Origin: an uncultured Clostridia bacterium
GTDB taxonomy: Bacteria > Bacillota > Clostridia > Oscillospirales > Acutalibacteraceae
DNA length: 64,000 bases
Reading direction: 5' to 3'
Assembly (NCBI GenBank): GCA_904420015.1
Contig: CAJFTS010000018.1
Span: 1 to 64,000 of the forward strand
Shown here: positions 18,744-29,224 of the stretch, one piece after another
How positions within the stretch are numbered: position 1 is the first letter of the stretch
Layout: each line of letters starts with the position of its first letter
The notes under the pieces: generated by a model
The model's input: only the letters and a program-made list of their open reading frames with translations
What the model was told of the DNA's origin: nothing
Databases searched by the model: none
Translations under genes and position numbers: made by a program

Positions 18744-20531
18744 ATGTATCGGTCAAACGTCTTAGTTTGCGGCGGTACCGGCTGTACCTCCTCAAACAGT
18801 GAGTACATCATCCAGGTCTTAAAGAAGGAAATCCAGAAGGCGGGCCTGGAAAAAGAGGTCAATGTGGTCCGCACCGGCTGCTTCGGCCTGTGCGCCTTGG
18901 GCCCGATTATGGTCATCTACCCGGAAGGCGCGTTCTATTCGATGGTCAAGCCCGAGGACATTGCGGAGATCGTCAGCGAGCATCTTCTCAAGGGCCGTAT
19001 CGTCACCCGCCTGCTCTATCAGGAGACGGTGGACGAGGACACCATCAAGTCCTTAAACGAAACCGACTTTTATAAAAAGCAGCACCGCATCGCCCTGCGC
19101 AACTGCGGCGTAATCAATCCGGAAATCATCGACGAGTACATCGCCATGGACGGCTATGCGGCCCTTGGCAAGGTGCTCACCGAGATGACCCCCCAGCAGG
19201 TAATCGACACCATCAAGGATTCCGGCCTGCGCGGCCGGGGCGGCGGCGGCTTCCCCACCGGGGTCAAATGGAGCCTGGCGGCGGCCAACCAGGCCGATCA
19301 GAAGTACGTCTGCTGCAACGCCGACGAGGGCGACCCCGGCGCGTTCATGGACCGCTCTCTGCTGGAGGGCGACCCCCACGCCATCATCGAGGCCATGGCC
19401 ATCGCCGGCTATGCCATCGGCGCCACCCAGGGCTATATCTACATCCGGGCCGAGTACCCCATCGCGGTCAAGCGGCTGCAGATCGCCATCGACCAGGCCA
19501 GGGAATACGGCCTGCTGGGTACCGACATCTTCGGCACCGGCTTTGACTTCGACTTAGGTATCCGCCTGGGCGCGGGCGCCTTCGTCTGCGGTGAGGAAAC
19601 GGCGCTGATGACCTCTATCGAGGGGCATCGCGGCGAACCCCGTCCCCGCCCCCCCTTCCCGGCGCAGAAGGGCCTCTTCGGCAAGCCCACCATCCTCAAC
19701 AACGTGGAAACCTACGCCAACATCCCCCAGATCATCTTAAAGGGCGCGGATTGGTTCAAGGGAATGGGGACGGAAAAATCCAAGGGTACGAAGGTGTTCG
19801 CCCTGGGCGGCAAGATCCACAACACGGGTCTTGTGGAAGTGCCCATGGGAACCACCCTGCGGGAAATCGTCGAGGAAATCGGCGGCGGCATTCCAAACGG
19901 CAAAAAGTTCAAAGCGGCCCAGACCGGCGGCCCCTCCGGCGGCTGTATTCCGGTTGCGCATTTCGACGTGCCCATCGATTACGACAACCTGATCGCCATC
20001 GGCTCCATGATGGGTTCGGGCGGCCTGATCGTCATGGACGAGGACACCTGTATGGTGGACATCGCGAAGTTCTTCCTGGAGTTTACGGTGGACGAGTCCT
20101 GCGGCAAATGCACCCCCTGCCGCATCGGCACCAAGCGCCTTTACGAGATGCTCGACAAGATCACCCGGGGCGAAGGCACCCTGGAGGATCTGGACAAGAT
20201 GGAGGAGCTTTGCTACCACATCAAGTCGAACTCCCTGTGCGGCTTAGGCCAGACGGCGCCAAACCCCGTGCTTTCCACCCTCAAATACTTCCGCGAGGAG
20301 TACGAGGCCCACGTGGTGGACAAAAAATGTCCGGCCGGCGTGTGCAAAAAGCTCCTTTCTTACGTGATCGATCCGGAGAAGTGCAAGGGCTGCACCCTAT
20401 GCGCCCGGGTCTGCCCGGTGGGCGCCATTTCCGGCACGGTGAAGAACGCCCATGTGATCGACACGGCGAAGTGCATCAAGTGCGGCGCCTGCATTGAAAA
20501 ATGCCGCTTCGGCGCCATTGAAAAGAAATAA
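18744..20531 (+). CDS. NuoF/HydB-like NADH-binding hydrogenase subunit
   Basis: GLRGRGGGGFPTGVKW, CNADEGDPGAFMDRSLLEGDPH, ESCGKCTPCRIGTKRL, C-terminal 2x[4Fe-4S] CKGCTLCARVCPVGAI / CIKCGACIEKC. Confidence 0.95.
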   Translation: MYRSNVLVCGGTGCTSSNSEYIIQVLKKEIQKAGLEKEVNVVRTGCFGLCALGPIMVIYPEGAFYSMVKPEDIAEIVSEHLLKGRIVTRLLYQETVDEDTIKSLNETDFYKKQHRIALRNCGVINPEIIDEYIAMDGYAALGKVLTEMTPQQVIDTIKDSGLRGRGGGGFPTGVKWSLAAANQADQKYVCCNADEGDPGAFMDRSLLEGDPHAIIEAMAIAGYAIGATQGYIYIRAEYPIAVKRLQIAIDQAREYGLLGTDIFGTGFDFDLGIRLGAGAFVCGEETALMTSIEGHRGEPRPRPPFPAQKGLFGKPTILNNVETYANIPQIILKGADWFKGMGTEKSKGTKVFALGGKIHNTGLVEVPMGTTLREIVEEIGGGIPNGKKFKAAQTGGPSGGCIPVAHFDVPIDYDNLIAIGSMMGSGGLIVMDEDTCMVDIAKFFLEFTVDESCGKCTPCRIGTKRLYEMLDKITRGEGTLEDLDKMEELCYHIKSNSLCGLGQTAPNPVLSTLKYFREEYEAHVVDKKCPAGVCKKLLSYVIDPEKCKGCTLCARVCPVGAISGTVKNAHVIDTAKCIKCGACIEKCRFGAIEKK

Positions 20532-20552
20532 GAAAGGAGCGTGTCAGACGAG

Positions 20553-22295
20553 ATGGATATGGTCAACATCAAAATCAACGGCATGCCTATGAGCGTGCCG
20601 AAGAATTATACGATTCTGCAAGCGGCCCGCGAGGCCGGCATCGACATCCCCACGCTCTGCTATCTGCGGGAAATCAACGAGATCGGCGCCTGCCGCATCT
20701 GCGTGGTGGAGGTCAAGGGGGCCCGCTCCCTGGTAGCGTCCTGCGTGTACCCGGTCAACGAGGGGATGGAGGTCTTTACCAATACGCCCCAAGTGCAAAA
20801 ATCCCGCCGGCTGACGCTGGAGCTGATTCTTTCCAACCACAAGCGCCGCTGCCTCTCCTGCGAGCGCAATCAGAACTGCGAGTTGCAGCAGCTTTGCTAC
20901 GACTTAGGGGTGGAGGATGAGTCCTACTACGACGGGGACAATCCCGAAACCGCCGTCGACGCGTCCTGCGCCCATCTGGTGCGGGACAACAGCAAATGCG
21001 TCCTGTGCCGCCGGTGCGTGGCGGCCTGCGCCGAGCAGGGTATCGGCGTCATCGGCACCAACGCCCGCGGCTTTGACTCCCACATCGGCTGCGCCTTCGA
21101 GATGCCGCTGGCCAACACCTCCTGCGTCTCCTGCGGCCAATGTATCGTCGCTTGCCCCACCGGCGCTCTGACCGAGAAGGATCAGACCGCCGAGGTCTGG
21201 GCGGCCCTCAGCGACCCGGAAAAGACCGTGGTCGTCCAGGCGGCCCCCTCCATCCGCGCCACCCTGGGCGAGGCCTTCGGCATGCCCGTCGGCACCAATG
21301 TGGAGGGGAAAATGGCCGCGGCCCTGCGGCGGCTGGGCTTTGACAAGGTGTTCGACACCGACTTTGCCGCGGACCTGACCATTATGGAAGAGGCCAACGA
21401 GCTGGTGGAGCGGATCAAGGAGGGCGGCACCCTGCCCATGATTACCTCCTGCTCTCCCGGCTGGGTCAACTACTGCGAGCTTTACTATCCCGAGCTCCTT
21501 CCCCACCTTTCCTCCTGCAAGAGCCCGCAGCAGATGTTCGGCGCGATTGCAAAGACCTGGTACGCCAAGCGGGAAGGCATCGACCCGAAGAAGATGGTGG
21601 TGGTCTCCATCATGCCCTGTACGGCCAAGAAATTCGAGGTGGGCCGCGCCGACCAGTCGGCGGCGGGCGTACCCGATGTGGATATCGCCCTGACCACCCG
21701 GGAATTGGCCCGGATGATTAAGAAGGCGAAAATCAACTTTGCAAACCTCCCCGATGAGGAATTCGACAGCCCCTTGGGCGAAGCTTCCGGCGCGGGCGTC
21801 ATCTTCGGCGCTACCGGCGGCGTGATGGAAGCGGCCCTGCGCACGGCGGCGGAGTGGATTACCGGCGACCCCGGCGCTCCGGTGGAATTCAAGGAAGTGC
21901 GCGGTACGGCGGGAATCAAGGAAGCCGCCTACCAGGTGGGCGACCTGAACATCAAGGTGGCGGCGGCCTCCGGCCTGAAGAACGCGGCCGAGCTGCTGGA
22001 GAAGATCAAGCGGGGCGAGGCGGACTATCAGTTTATCGAGGTCATGTGCTGCCCGGGCGGCTGCGTCAACGGCGGCGGCCAGCCCATTCAGCCGGCGGTG
22101 GTACGCAACAATGTGGACCTGCGTGCCCTGCGCGCCAAGGCCCTCTACGACGAGGACGCAGGGCTTGCCCTGCGCAAGTCCCACGACAACCCGGCCATCC
22201 AGAAGGTGTACGAGGATTTCCTCGGAAAACCCGGCAGCCATGTGGCCCATGAGGTGCTCCACACCTCCTACCAGGCGCAGAAGGGCTACAAATAA
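20553..22295 (+). CDS. hydA: NADH-dependent [FeFe] hydrogenase catalytic subunit
   Basis: H-cluster motifs TSCSPGWVNYCE, MPCTAKKFE, EVMCCPGGCVNGGGQP; N-terminal 2Fe-2S and 4Fe-4S domains. Confidence 0.96.
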   Translation: MDMVNIKINGMPMSVPKNYTILQAAREAGIDIPTLCYLREINEIGACRICVVEVKGARSLVASCVYPVNEGMEVFTNTPQVQKSRRLTLELILSNHKRRCLSCERNQNCELQQLCYDLGVEDESYYDGDNPETAVDASCAHLVRDNSKCVLCRRCVAACAEQGIGVIGTNARGFDSHIGCAFEMPLANTSCVSCGQCIVACPTGALTEKDQTAEVWAALSDPEKTVVVQAAPSIRATLGEAFGMPVGTNVEGKMAAALRRLGFDKVFDTDFAADLTIMEEANELVERIKEGGTLPMITSCSPGWVNYCELYYPELLPHLSSCKSPQQMFGAIAKTWYAKREGIDPKKMVVVSIMPCTAKKFEVGRADQSAAGVPDVDIALTTRELARMIKKAKINFANLPDEEFDSPLGEASGAGVIFGATGGVMEAALRTAAEWITGDPGAPVEFKEVRGTAGIKEAAYQVGDLNIKVAAASGLKNAAELLEKIKRGEADYQFIEVMCCPGGCVNGGGQPIQPAVVRNNVDLRALRAKALYDEDAGLALRKSHDNPAIQKVYEDFLGKPGSHVAHEVLHTSYQAQKGYK

Positions 22296-22317
22296 AAAGG
22301 CTCCCTTACAGGGAAAG

Positions 22318-22352
22318 AAAGGCCCCGCTCGCATCTGCGAGCGGGGCCTTTT
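22318..22352 (+). terminator. Rho-independent terminator of the hydrogenase operon
   Basis: ggccccgctcgc-atct-gcgagcggggcc-tttt. Confidence 0.85.
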
Positions 22353-22581
22353 GGTATACGGGAAGCCTTATGCTCCCTGCATTTGCCTATCAAATGAACG
22401 CAAAAAGGAAAACCCTCATTATCCTGTCCAAAGCCTCTTTTTATTATCTTCTCCCCGCCATATCCTTTGGCCCGTTTCTATTTCCTTAAAATGAGCCGGT
22501 AACCAGGATAAATTCGCGCGTGAAATACGACAAGCCGTTGTCTTAGCGAAAAGCTGCTTTCTCGTAGGGCAAGGATCGGAA

Positions 22582-22836
22582 CTATTTTGCCTTTCCTTTC
22601 GTCTCATAGGGCTTTGCATCCTTGGGCGGGGTTGGATCCTCGGTCCGGCCTAAAATGTAGTCCGCCGACACTTGGTAAAAATCCGCCAGCTGATAAAGAC
22701 GGTCCACCGGCAAAGGATGTAAGCCCTTCTCGTATTTTTGATAGTATTGGATCGACGTATTCAGAAGCTGCGCCAGTTGCTTCAAGGTATAATTTCGGTC
22801 CTTACGTAGCTGACGCATTCTCTCCTCAATTTCCAT
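22582..22836 (-). CDS. XRE-family HTH transcriptional regulator
   Basis: MRQLRKDRNYTLKQLAQLLNTSIQYYQKYEKGLHPLPVDRLYQLADFYQVSADYILGR. Confidence 0.9.
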   Translation of the reverse strand: MEIEERMRQLRKDRNYTLKQLAQLLNTSIQYYQKYEKGLHPLPVDRLYQLADFYQVSADYILGRTEDPTPPKDAKPYETKGKAK

Positions 22837-22952
22837 GATGCCCCCTCGTACCAACAAGTGAAAGATAAGAATATAAATAGAAAACGCTTGATTTTGTAAA
22901 TGGTTGGACTATAATTAGCCATATTTGAACAAACAAACAAAGGGATGATCGT

Positions 22953-23237
22953 ATGTCTTCATTGCTGGAAGATTTATTTAACGGAGACTTAGTGGGAAAA
23001 AACGGCCGTTTCCAGCGCAACTCGCGCTATGGAGAGCTTTCCGCCCGCCTTCTCGAAAAGGAAAGCGCGCTGCTTTCCTGCCTCGATGAAAAGGAAAAGG
23101 CGCTTTACGACGAGCTGGCCCACGCCTATCTCGCCCTTATCGACTGCTCGGAGCTGATCCACTTTGAGCGGGGCTTTCATATGGCCGCCGCCTTTTACCG
23201 GGAGCTTTCCAAAGGAATCCCAGATTCGTGTGATTAA
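22953..23237 (+). CDS. Small conserved hypothetical protein (DUF6809-like)
   Basis: 94 aa, RBS present, divergent from the XRE gene; family assignment from memory. Confidence 0.55.
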   Translation: MSSLLEDLFNGDLVGKNGRFQRNSRYGELSARLLEKESALLSCLDEKEKALYDELAHAYLALIDCSELIHFERGFHMAAAFYRELSKGIPDSCD

Positions 23238-24826
23238 TTGCGCTCTTTTTTATACTCTAAGTATTCATCATAGGTACAGGCCCGGTCGATCTTGTCCCCG
23301 TCGAGCTCAATAATCCGGTTGGCCACCGTCTGCATGAACTCATGGTCGTGGGAGGCGAAGAGGATATTCCCCTTAAAGTCGCAAAGGCCGTTGTTGACCG
23401 CGGTAATGGATTCCAGGTCTAAGTGATTGGTGGGCTGGTCAAGGACCAACACATTCGAGCCGAAGAGCATCATCCGCGAAAACATGCACCGCACCTTTTC
23501 CCCGCCGGAAAGGACCTTGACGGGCTTAAAGATGTCGTCGCCGGAGAAAAGCATCCGGCCGAGGAATCCCCGCAGGTAGGTTTCCGTCTGGTCCTTGGCG
23601 TACTGGCGCATCCAGTCGACGATGGAAAGATCGCACCCCTCAAAGAACCTGGAATTGTCCTGGGGGAAATAGGACTGGGTGGTGCTGACCCCCCACTTAA
23701 AGCTCCCCTCGTCCGGCTCCATCTCCTCCATGAGGATTTTGAACAGGGTGGTCATGGCGATCTCATTCTCCGCCACAAAGGCCACCTTGTCCCCCTTGTT
23801 TAGGCGGAAGGTGATGGAGTCGAGCACCTTCACCCCGTCGATGGTTTTCGAAAGGCCGTCCACCGCCAGGATATCCTTGCCGGCCTCCCGGTCCATGGCA
23901 AAGCCGATGAAGGGATAGCGCCGGGAGGAAGCCGGCATCTCCTCAATGGTCAGCTTATCGAGAAGCTTTTTGCGGGCGGTGGCCTGCTTGGATTTGGATT
24001 TGTTGGCCGAGAACCGTTCAATGAAGCTTTGCAGTTCCTTGGCCTTTTCTTCGTTTTTCTTGTTCTGCTGCTTAATCATCCTCTGGATCAGCTGGCTGGA
24101 CTGATACCAGAAATCGTAGTTGCCCACATACATCTTAATCTTGGTATAGTCGATATCCACCGTATGGGTGCAGACGTTGTTGAGGAAATGCCGGTCGTGG
24201 GAGACCACGATGACGGTGCCGGGGTAATCGATGAGGAAATTCTCCAGCCAGTCGATGGCGTCGATGTCCAGGCCGTTGGTAGGCTCGTCCATCATAATGA
24301 TGTCGGGATTGCCGAAGAGGCACTGGGCCAGGAGCACCTTGACCTTTTCCTTTCCCGTCAGGCCCTCCATCCGGGCATCGAGCAGCGACTCCGGCAGGCC
24401 CAGGCCCTGGATGAGCTTGGACGCATCCGATTCGGCTTCCCAGCCGTTTAACTCGGCAAACTCCGTCTCCAGCTCGGACGCACGGATGCCGTCCTCGTCG
24501 CTGAAGTCCGGCTTTTCGTAGAGCGCGTCCTTCTCCTTCATGATCTGATAAAGCTTGGGATTGCCGAGGATCACCGTGTCGAGGACGGAATACTCGTCAA
24601 AGGCGAAGTGGTCCTGCTTTAAGACCGACATACGCACGGCGGGCGGGATGATGACCTCGCCGGTGGAGGGCTCCAGCTCGCCGCACAGGATTTTCAGAAA
24701 GGTGGACTTTCCCGCGCCGTTTGCGCCGATAATGCCGTAGCAGTTCTCCGGCGTAAACTTCAGGTTGACGTCTTTAAACAGGCTGGTTCCACTAAAATTC
24801 AAGCTGACATTGGATACGGTAATCAT
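23234..24826 (-). CDS. ABC-F family ATP-binding protein (YbiT-like)
   Basis: GIIGANGAGKSTFLKILCGELEPSTGEV, MMDEPTNGLDIDAIDWLENFL, VLDQPTNHLDLESITAVNNGL; start set at MITVSNVSLNFSG. Confidence 0.9.
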   Translation of the reverse strand: MITVSNVSLNFSGTSLFKDVNLKFTPENCYGIIGANGAGKSTFLKILCGELEPSTGEVIIPPAVRMSVLKQDHFAFDEYSVLDTVILGNPKLYQIMKEKDALYEKPDFSDEDGIRASELETEFAELNGWEAESDASKLIQGLGLPESLLDARMEGLTGKEKVKVLLAQCLFGNPDIIMMDEPTNGLDIDAIDWLENFLIDYPGTVIVVSHDRHFLNNVCTHTVDIDYTKIKMYVGNYDFWYQSSQLIQRMIKQQNKKNEEKAKELQSFIERFSANKSKSKQATARKKLLDKLTIEEMPASSRRYPFIGFAMDREAGKDILAVDGLSKTIDGVKVLDSITFRLNKGDKVAFVAENEIAMTTLFKILMEEMEPDEGSFKWGVSTTQSYFPQDNSRFFEGCDLSIVDWMRQYAKDQTETYLRGFLGRMLFSGDDIFKPVKVLSGGEKVRCMFSRMMLFGSNVLVLDQPTNHLDLESITAVNNGLCDFKGNILFASHDHEFMQTVANRIIELDGDKIDRACTYDEYLEYKKERN

Positions 24827-25088
24827 AGTTCCTCCGAATGACAAATGGATTTCTCTGCGAAATTAATATATTCTATCACAGCTGGGCTGGAATTACTAGA
24901 GCGGCTGTGTAAATTCTTTTTCCCCGTCAAACGGCGCCTTTTTCCGCCTGGACGGAGAAGCCCGTCATTTTCTCCGCGAAAAAACGGGAAAAAGCCGGTT
25001 TTTTGCAGCAAAAACCGGCCCATTCGGTTGACGGGAACAGGGGATTCCCACTATAATACAAGAAAAAGGAAAGGACGCGAAAACGCCT

Positions 25089-25757
25089 ATGCATGTGTAC
25101 GTGATGGAGGTATCCCCTTTGCTGCAAGAGGGCGCGCTCGCCTCCTGCCTGCCTCTTCTTTCCGACCGGCGCAGGGAAAAGCTCACCGGGCTCAAGCTGC
25201 CCGCCGACCAGGCCCGCAGCGCCGGGGCGGGGCTTTTGCTGCGCCACGCCCTGCGGGATTCGGCGGGAATTGCCCTGGAAAGGGCCCGGGTAGCCGAAGG
25301 CCCCCACGGCAAGCCTTACCTGGCCGGCCATCCGGCGGTTCATTTCTCCCTGTCCCATTCCGGCCGCTGGGCCGCCTGCGCGGTGGATGCCCGTTCGGTA
25401 GGGGTAGACCTGGAGGAAGTGGGGCCCGCCCGGCTCCCGGTAGCACGGCGCAGCTTCGCTGCGGAGGACTACCAGTACCTGCAGGGGCTCCCCGAACGGG
25501 AACGGGACCTGCTCTTCGCCGCCCTGTGGACGGCCAAGGAAAGCGTCCTCAAATGGGCGGGCGACGGCCTTTCCGGCGGCCTGGGGGAGGTAGCCGTCAA
25601 GCGGCGGCATCTGTGCCCCTCTGCGGCCCGGTACCATCAGGCGCGGCTGACGCTGCACAGCCTGCTGCCCAAGCCCGGCGTGATGCTGACGGCGGCCTCG
25701 GCGGAAAATCAGCAGGATTTCCAGCTTTCCGTGGTCGGGCTCCCCGATCTTTTGTGA
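25089..25757 (+). CDS. 4'-phosphopantetheinyl transferase superfamily protein
   Basis: GKPYLAGHPAVHFSLSHSGRWAACAV, VGVDLEEV, LWTAKESVLKWAGDGL. Confidence 0.9.
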   Translation: MHVYVMEVSPLLQEGALASCLPLLSDRRREKLTGLKLPADQARSAGAGLLLRHALRDSAGIALERARVAEGPHGKPYLAGHPAVHFSLSHSGRWAACAVDARSVGVDLEEVGPARLPVARRSFAAEDYQYLQGLPERERDLLFAALWTAKESVLKWAGDGLSGGLGEVAVKRRHLCPSAARYHQARLTLHSLLPKPGVMLTAASAENQQDFQLSVVGLPDLL

Positions 25758-25917
25758 TTATTCCGATTTTTCACCTGCGTATCTTTTTGTACATCTCAAT
25801 AAGAAACGGCGGGCTTGGTATAAAAACCTCATGCCGATTCTCCAAAAGGCCGCCCTATGGGGCGGGGTTTTCGGCGGAATATAGCAGAAAATACGGGTAT
25901 TTTTTAAAACCGGCCGC

Positions 25918-25946
25918 TTAACACAGGTTGCGTTGTATGCTATAAT
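25918..25946 (+). promoter_or_regulatory. Sigma-A-type promoter of the rfb cluster
   Basis: TTAACA - 17 nt - TATAAT upstream of 26045. Confidence 0.7.
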
Positions 25947-26044
25947 AAAAATTATTCGTGCGCTTTTTAACACCCTGCGGGTTTAGGAAGGAAGCCATTC
26001 CAGGCGTCAGGCCCGCCGGACGATGGATTGAGAGGATGTAACCG

Positions 26045-26821
26045 ATGAAAGTTGTCATTTTGGCCGGCGGGTTCGGCACCCGCATTTCGGAAGAAAGCCA
26101 CTTAAAGCCCAAGCCCATGATCGAGATCGGCGAGCAGCCGATTTTGTGGCATATCATGAAGCAGTATTCCCATTACGGCTATCACGATTTCGTGATCTGC
26201 CTGGGCTACAAAGCCTATGTGATTAAGGAGTATTTCTCCGATTATTTCCTGCACACGTCGGACATCACCTTTGATCTTGCCAACAACAAAATGACGGTGC
26301 ACAACAACTTCTCCGAGCCGTGGAAGGTAACGCTGGTGGACACGGGTCTGAAAACCATGACCGGCGGCCGGGTCAAACGCATCCAGGAATACGTCGGCAA
26401 CGAGCCTTTTATGCTCACCTACGGCGACGGGGTGTCCGATGTGGACATCACTAAGCTGGCGGCGTTTCACAAGAGCCATGGCAAAATCGCCACCATGACC
26501 GCCATCAACGCGGGCCAGCGGTTCGGCGTGCTGGAGGTGGGCGGGGACAACACCATCCACGCCTTCCGGGAAAAGTCCAAGGACGACGGCAGCCTGATTA
26601 ACGGCGGCTTTATGGTCTTAAACCCGGAGATTTTCCAGTATATTGCGGGCGATTCCACGGTATTTGAAAAGGAGCCGCTGGAGACGGTGGCGAAGATGGG
26701 CGAGCTGATGGCCTATAAGCACAACGGCTTTTGGCACTGCATGGACACGCAGCGGGATAAGATGCGGCTGGAAGAAATGTGGGCGTCGGGAGCGGCGCCG
26801 TGGAAGGTGTGGAGCGATTGA
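26045..26821 (+). CDS. rfbF: Glucose-1-phosphate cytidylyltransferase
   Basis: MKVVILAGGFGTRISEESHLKPKPMIEIGEQPILWHIMKQYSHYGYHDFVICLGYK. Confidence 0.96.
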   Translation: MKVVILAGGFGTRISEESHLKPKPMIEIGEQPILWHIMKQYSHYGYHDFVICLGYKAYVIKEYFSDYFLHTSDITFDLANNKMTVHNNFSEPWKVTLVDTGLKTMTGGRVKRIQEYVGNEPFMLTYGDGVSDVDITKLAAFHKSHGKIATMTAINAGQRFGVLEVGGDNTIHAFREKSKDDGSLINGGFMVLNPEIFQYIAGDSTVFEKEPLETVAKMGELMAYKHNGFWHCMDTQRDKMRLEEMWASGAAPWKVWSD

Positions 26822-27891
26822 TGTTTGATCCCTCGTTTTATAAGGACAAAAAGGTACTGGTCACCGGGCACACCGGCTTTAAGGGCACCTGGCTTTGCAA
26901 AATGCTCATCGGCGCGGGCGCGTGGGTGACGGGGTATTCCCTGGTCCCCCCTACCGAGCCCAATCTCTTTGATCTGTCCGGCATCGCGGACGATATGGTC
27001 TCCATCATCGGGGACATCCGGGACCTGCCCCGGCTGCGGGAGGTGTTCGCCATGGCGCGGCCGGAGATCGTCCTGCATCTGGCGGCACAGCCGATCGTGC
27101 GCGACTCCTATAAGGAGCCGGTGTATACCTACGAGACCAATGTGATGGGCACGGTAAACGTCCTCGAATGTGTCCGGGAATTCGACAGTGTGGTTTCCTT
27201 CCTGAATGTGACCACCGACAAGGTGTATCAGAACAACGAGTGGGAGTGGGGCTACCGGGAAAACGAGCCCCTCGACGGCTTCGACCCCTATTCCAACTCC
27301 AAGTCCTGCTCGGAGCTGGTGACCCACAGCTATAAAAACTCCTTCTTTGCCGACGGGAGGGTGGCCGTTTCCACCGCCCGGGCCGGCAACGTCATCGGCG
27401 GCGGGGATTTTGCCAACGACCGCATCATTCCCGACTGCGTGCGCGCGGTGGAAAAGGGCGAGGAGATCGTGGTGCGAAACCCCCATTCCACCCGCCCCTA
27501 CCAGCATGTGCTTGAGCCGCTGGGCGCCTACCTGATGATTGCGCAGAAGCAGTATGAAATGGAAAAATTTGCGGGATACTACAACGTAGGCCCCGATGAA
27601 TGCGACTGCGTCACCACCGGCGAGCTGGTCACCCTTTTCTGTGAGAAATGGGGCGGCGGGGCCAAGTGGGTCAACAAATCGGTAGGCGGCCCTCACGAGG
27701 CCAATTTCTTAAAGCTCGACTGTTCCAAGCTCAAGTCTACCTTCGGCTGGAAGCCCCGCTGGCATGTGGCCGAGGCGGTGGAAAAAACGGTGGAATGGAC
27801 GAAGGTCTATTTGGCGGGCGGCGACGTGTCCGCCTGTATGGACGGACAGATTGCGGAATTTTACAAAGAACCGGAGGTACGCTATGTTTGA
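26821..27891 (+). CDS. rfbG: CDP-glucose 4,6-dehydratase
   Basis: YKDKKVLVTGHTGFKGTWLCKMLI...HLAAQPIVRDSYKEPVYTYETNVMGTVNVLE...VTTDKVYQNNEWEWGYRENEPLDGFDPYSNSKSCSEL. Confidence 0.96.
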   Translation: MFDPSFYKDKKVLVTGHTGFKGTWLCKMLIGAGAWVTGYSLVPPTEPNLFDLSGIADDMVSIIGDIRDLPRLREVFAMARPEIVLHLAAQPIVRDSYKEPVYTYETNVMGTVNVLECVREFDSVVSFLNVTTDKVYQNNEWEWGYRENEPLDGFDPYSNSKSCSELVTHSYKNSFFADGRVAVSTARAGNVIGGGDFANDRIIPDCVRAVEKGEEIVVRNPHSTRPYQHVLEPLGAYLMIAQKQYEMEKFAGYYNVGPDECDCVTTGELVTLFCEKWGGGAKWVNKSVGGPHEANFLKLDCSKLKSTFGWKPRWHVAEAVEKTVEWTKVYLAGGDVSACMDGQIAEFYKEPEVRYV

Positions 27892-29224
27892 AAATAAGAC
27901 CGAAGGACAGGCGAAGGAACAGATTTTGGAGATGGTGGCCGCTTACTGCGACCGTTTCCACAACCAAAAGAAGCCCTTTGAAGAGGGCCAGCGGATCCCC
28001 TACGCCTCCCGGGTGTACGACCATGAGGAAATGGTCAACCTGGTGGACAGCGCGCTGGAATTCTGGCTGACCGCCGGGCGGTACACCGACCAGTTTGAGG
28101 CGCAGTTTGCCGAATACCTGGGGGTCAAATACTGCTCGCTGGTCAACTCCGGCTCCTCGGCGAACCTCATCGCCTTTATGGCGCTCACCTCCCCGCTGCT
28201 GGGCGAACGGGCCATCCGCCCGGGCGACGAGGTGATTACGGTGGCGGCGGGCTTCCCCACCACGGTGGCCCCGGTGATCCAGTACGGCGCCGTCCCGGTC
28301 TTTGTCGACATGACCATCCCCCAGTACAACCTGGACGTGTCCATGCTGGAAAAAGCCTTGTCCGGCAAGACCAAGGCGGTTATGGCCGCCCACACCCTGG
28401 GCAACCCCTTCGACCTGAAGGCGGTCAAGGAATTCTGCTCAAAGCACGGCCTGTGGCTCATCGAGGACAACTGCGACGCCTTAGGCTCCAAGTATACCAT
28501 CGACGGGGTGGAGAAGTTTACCGGCACCGTCGGGGACATCGGCACCTCCAGCTTCTATCCCCCTCACCACATGACCATGGGGGAAGGCGGCGCGGTCTAC
28601 ACCGACGACCCGCTGCTTCACAAGATCATCCGTTCCTTCCGGGACTGGGGAAGGGACTGCATCTGCCCCTCCGGGCGGGACAACCTCTGCCAGCACCGGT
28701 TTGACAAGCAGTATGGGGAGCTGCCGCTGGGTTACGACCACAAGTATGTCTATTCCCACTTCGGCTACAACCTCAAGGCCACCGATATGCAGGCGGCCGT
28801 GGGGGTGGCGCAGCTGAAAAAATTCCCTTCCTTTGTGGAAAAACGCCGGCACAATTTCGACCGGCTCAAGGCGGCGTTGCAGGATGTCTCGGACAAGCTG
28901 ATCCTGCCCGAACCCTGCGCCTATTCCCGTCCCAGCTGGTTCGGGTTCCTTCTGACCTGCAGGGAAGGAGTGGACCGCAACCAGGTGGTGCAGGTTGTGG
29001 AGAGCAAGGGCGTGCAGACGCGGATGCTCTTCGCCGGCAATCTAACCAAGCATCCCTGCTTCGACGAGATGCGCAAAACCGGCAAGGGCTACCGGATCGT
29101 GGGCGATCTCAGGGAAACCGACCGGATTATGAACGACACCTTCTGGGTGGGGGTCTATCCGGGCATGACCGATGAAATGATCGATTACATGGCGAAAACC
29201 ATCAAGGAAGCTGTGAAGGCATGA
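27884..29224 (+). CDS. rfbH: CDP-4-dehydro-6-deoxyglucose 3-dehydrase (RfbH, PLP/Fe-S)
   Basis: IPYASRVYDHEEMVNLVDSALEFWLTAGRYTDQFE...NSGSSANLIAFMALTSPLLGERAIRPGDEVITVAAGFPTTVAPVIQYGAVPVFVD. Confidence 0.95.
   Translation: MFENKTEGQAKEQILEMVAAYCDRFHNQKKPFEEGQRIPYASRVYDHEEMVNLVDSALEFWLTAGRYTDQFEAQFAEYLGVKYCSLVNSGSSANLIAFMALTSPLLGERAIRPGDEVITVAAGFPTTVAPVIQYGAVPVFVDMTIPQYNLDVSMLEKALSGKTKAVMAAHTLGNPFDLKAVKEFCSKHGLWLIEDNCDALGSKYTIDGVEKFTGTVGDIGTSSFYPPHHMTMGEGGAVYTDDPLLHKIIRSFRDWGRDCICPSGRDNLCQHRFDKQYGELPLGYDHKYVYSHFGYNLKATDMQAAVGVAQLKKFPSFVEKRRHNFDRLKAALQDVSDKLILPEPCAYSRPSWFGFLLTCREGVDRNQVVQVVESKGVQTRMLFAGNLTKHPCFDEMRKTGKGYRIVGDLRETDRIMNDTFWVGVYPGMTDEMIDYMAKTIKEAVKA

Noticed and set aside
20904-22334. 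476-aa minus-strand ORF
   Set aside because: Antisense shadow of hydA.
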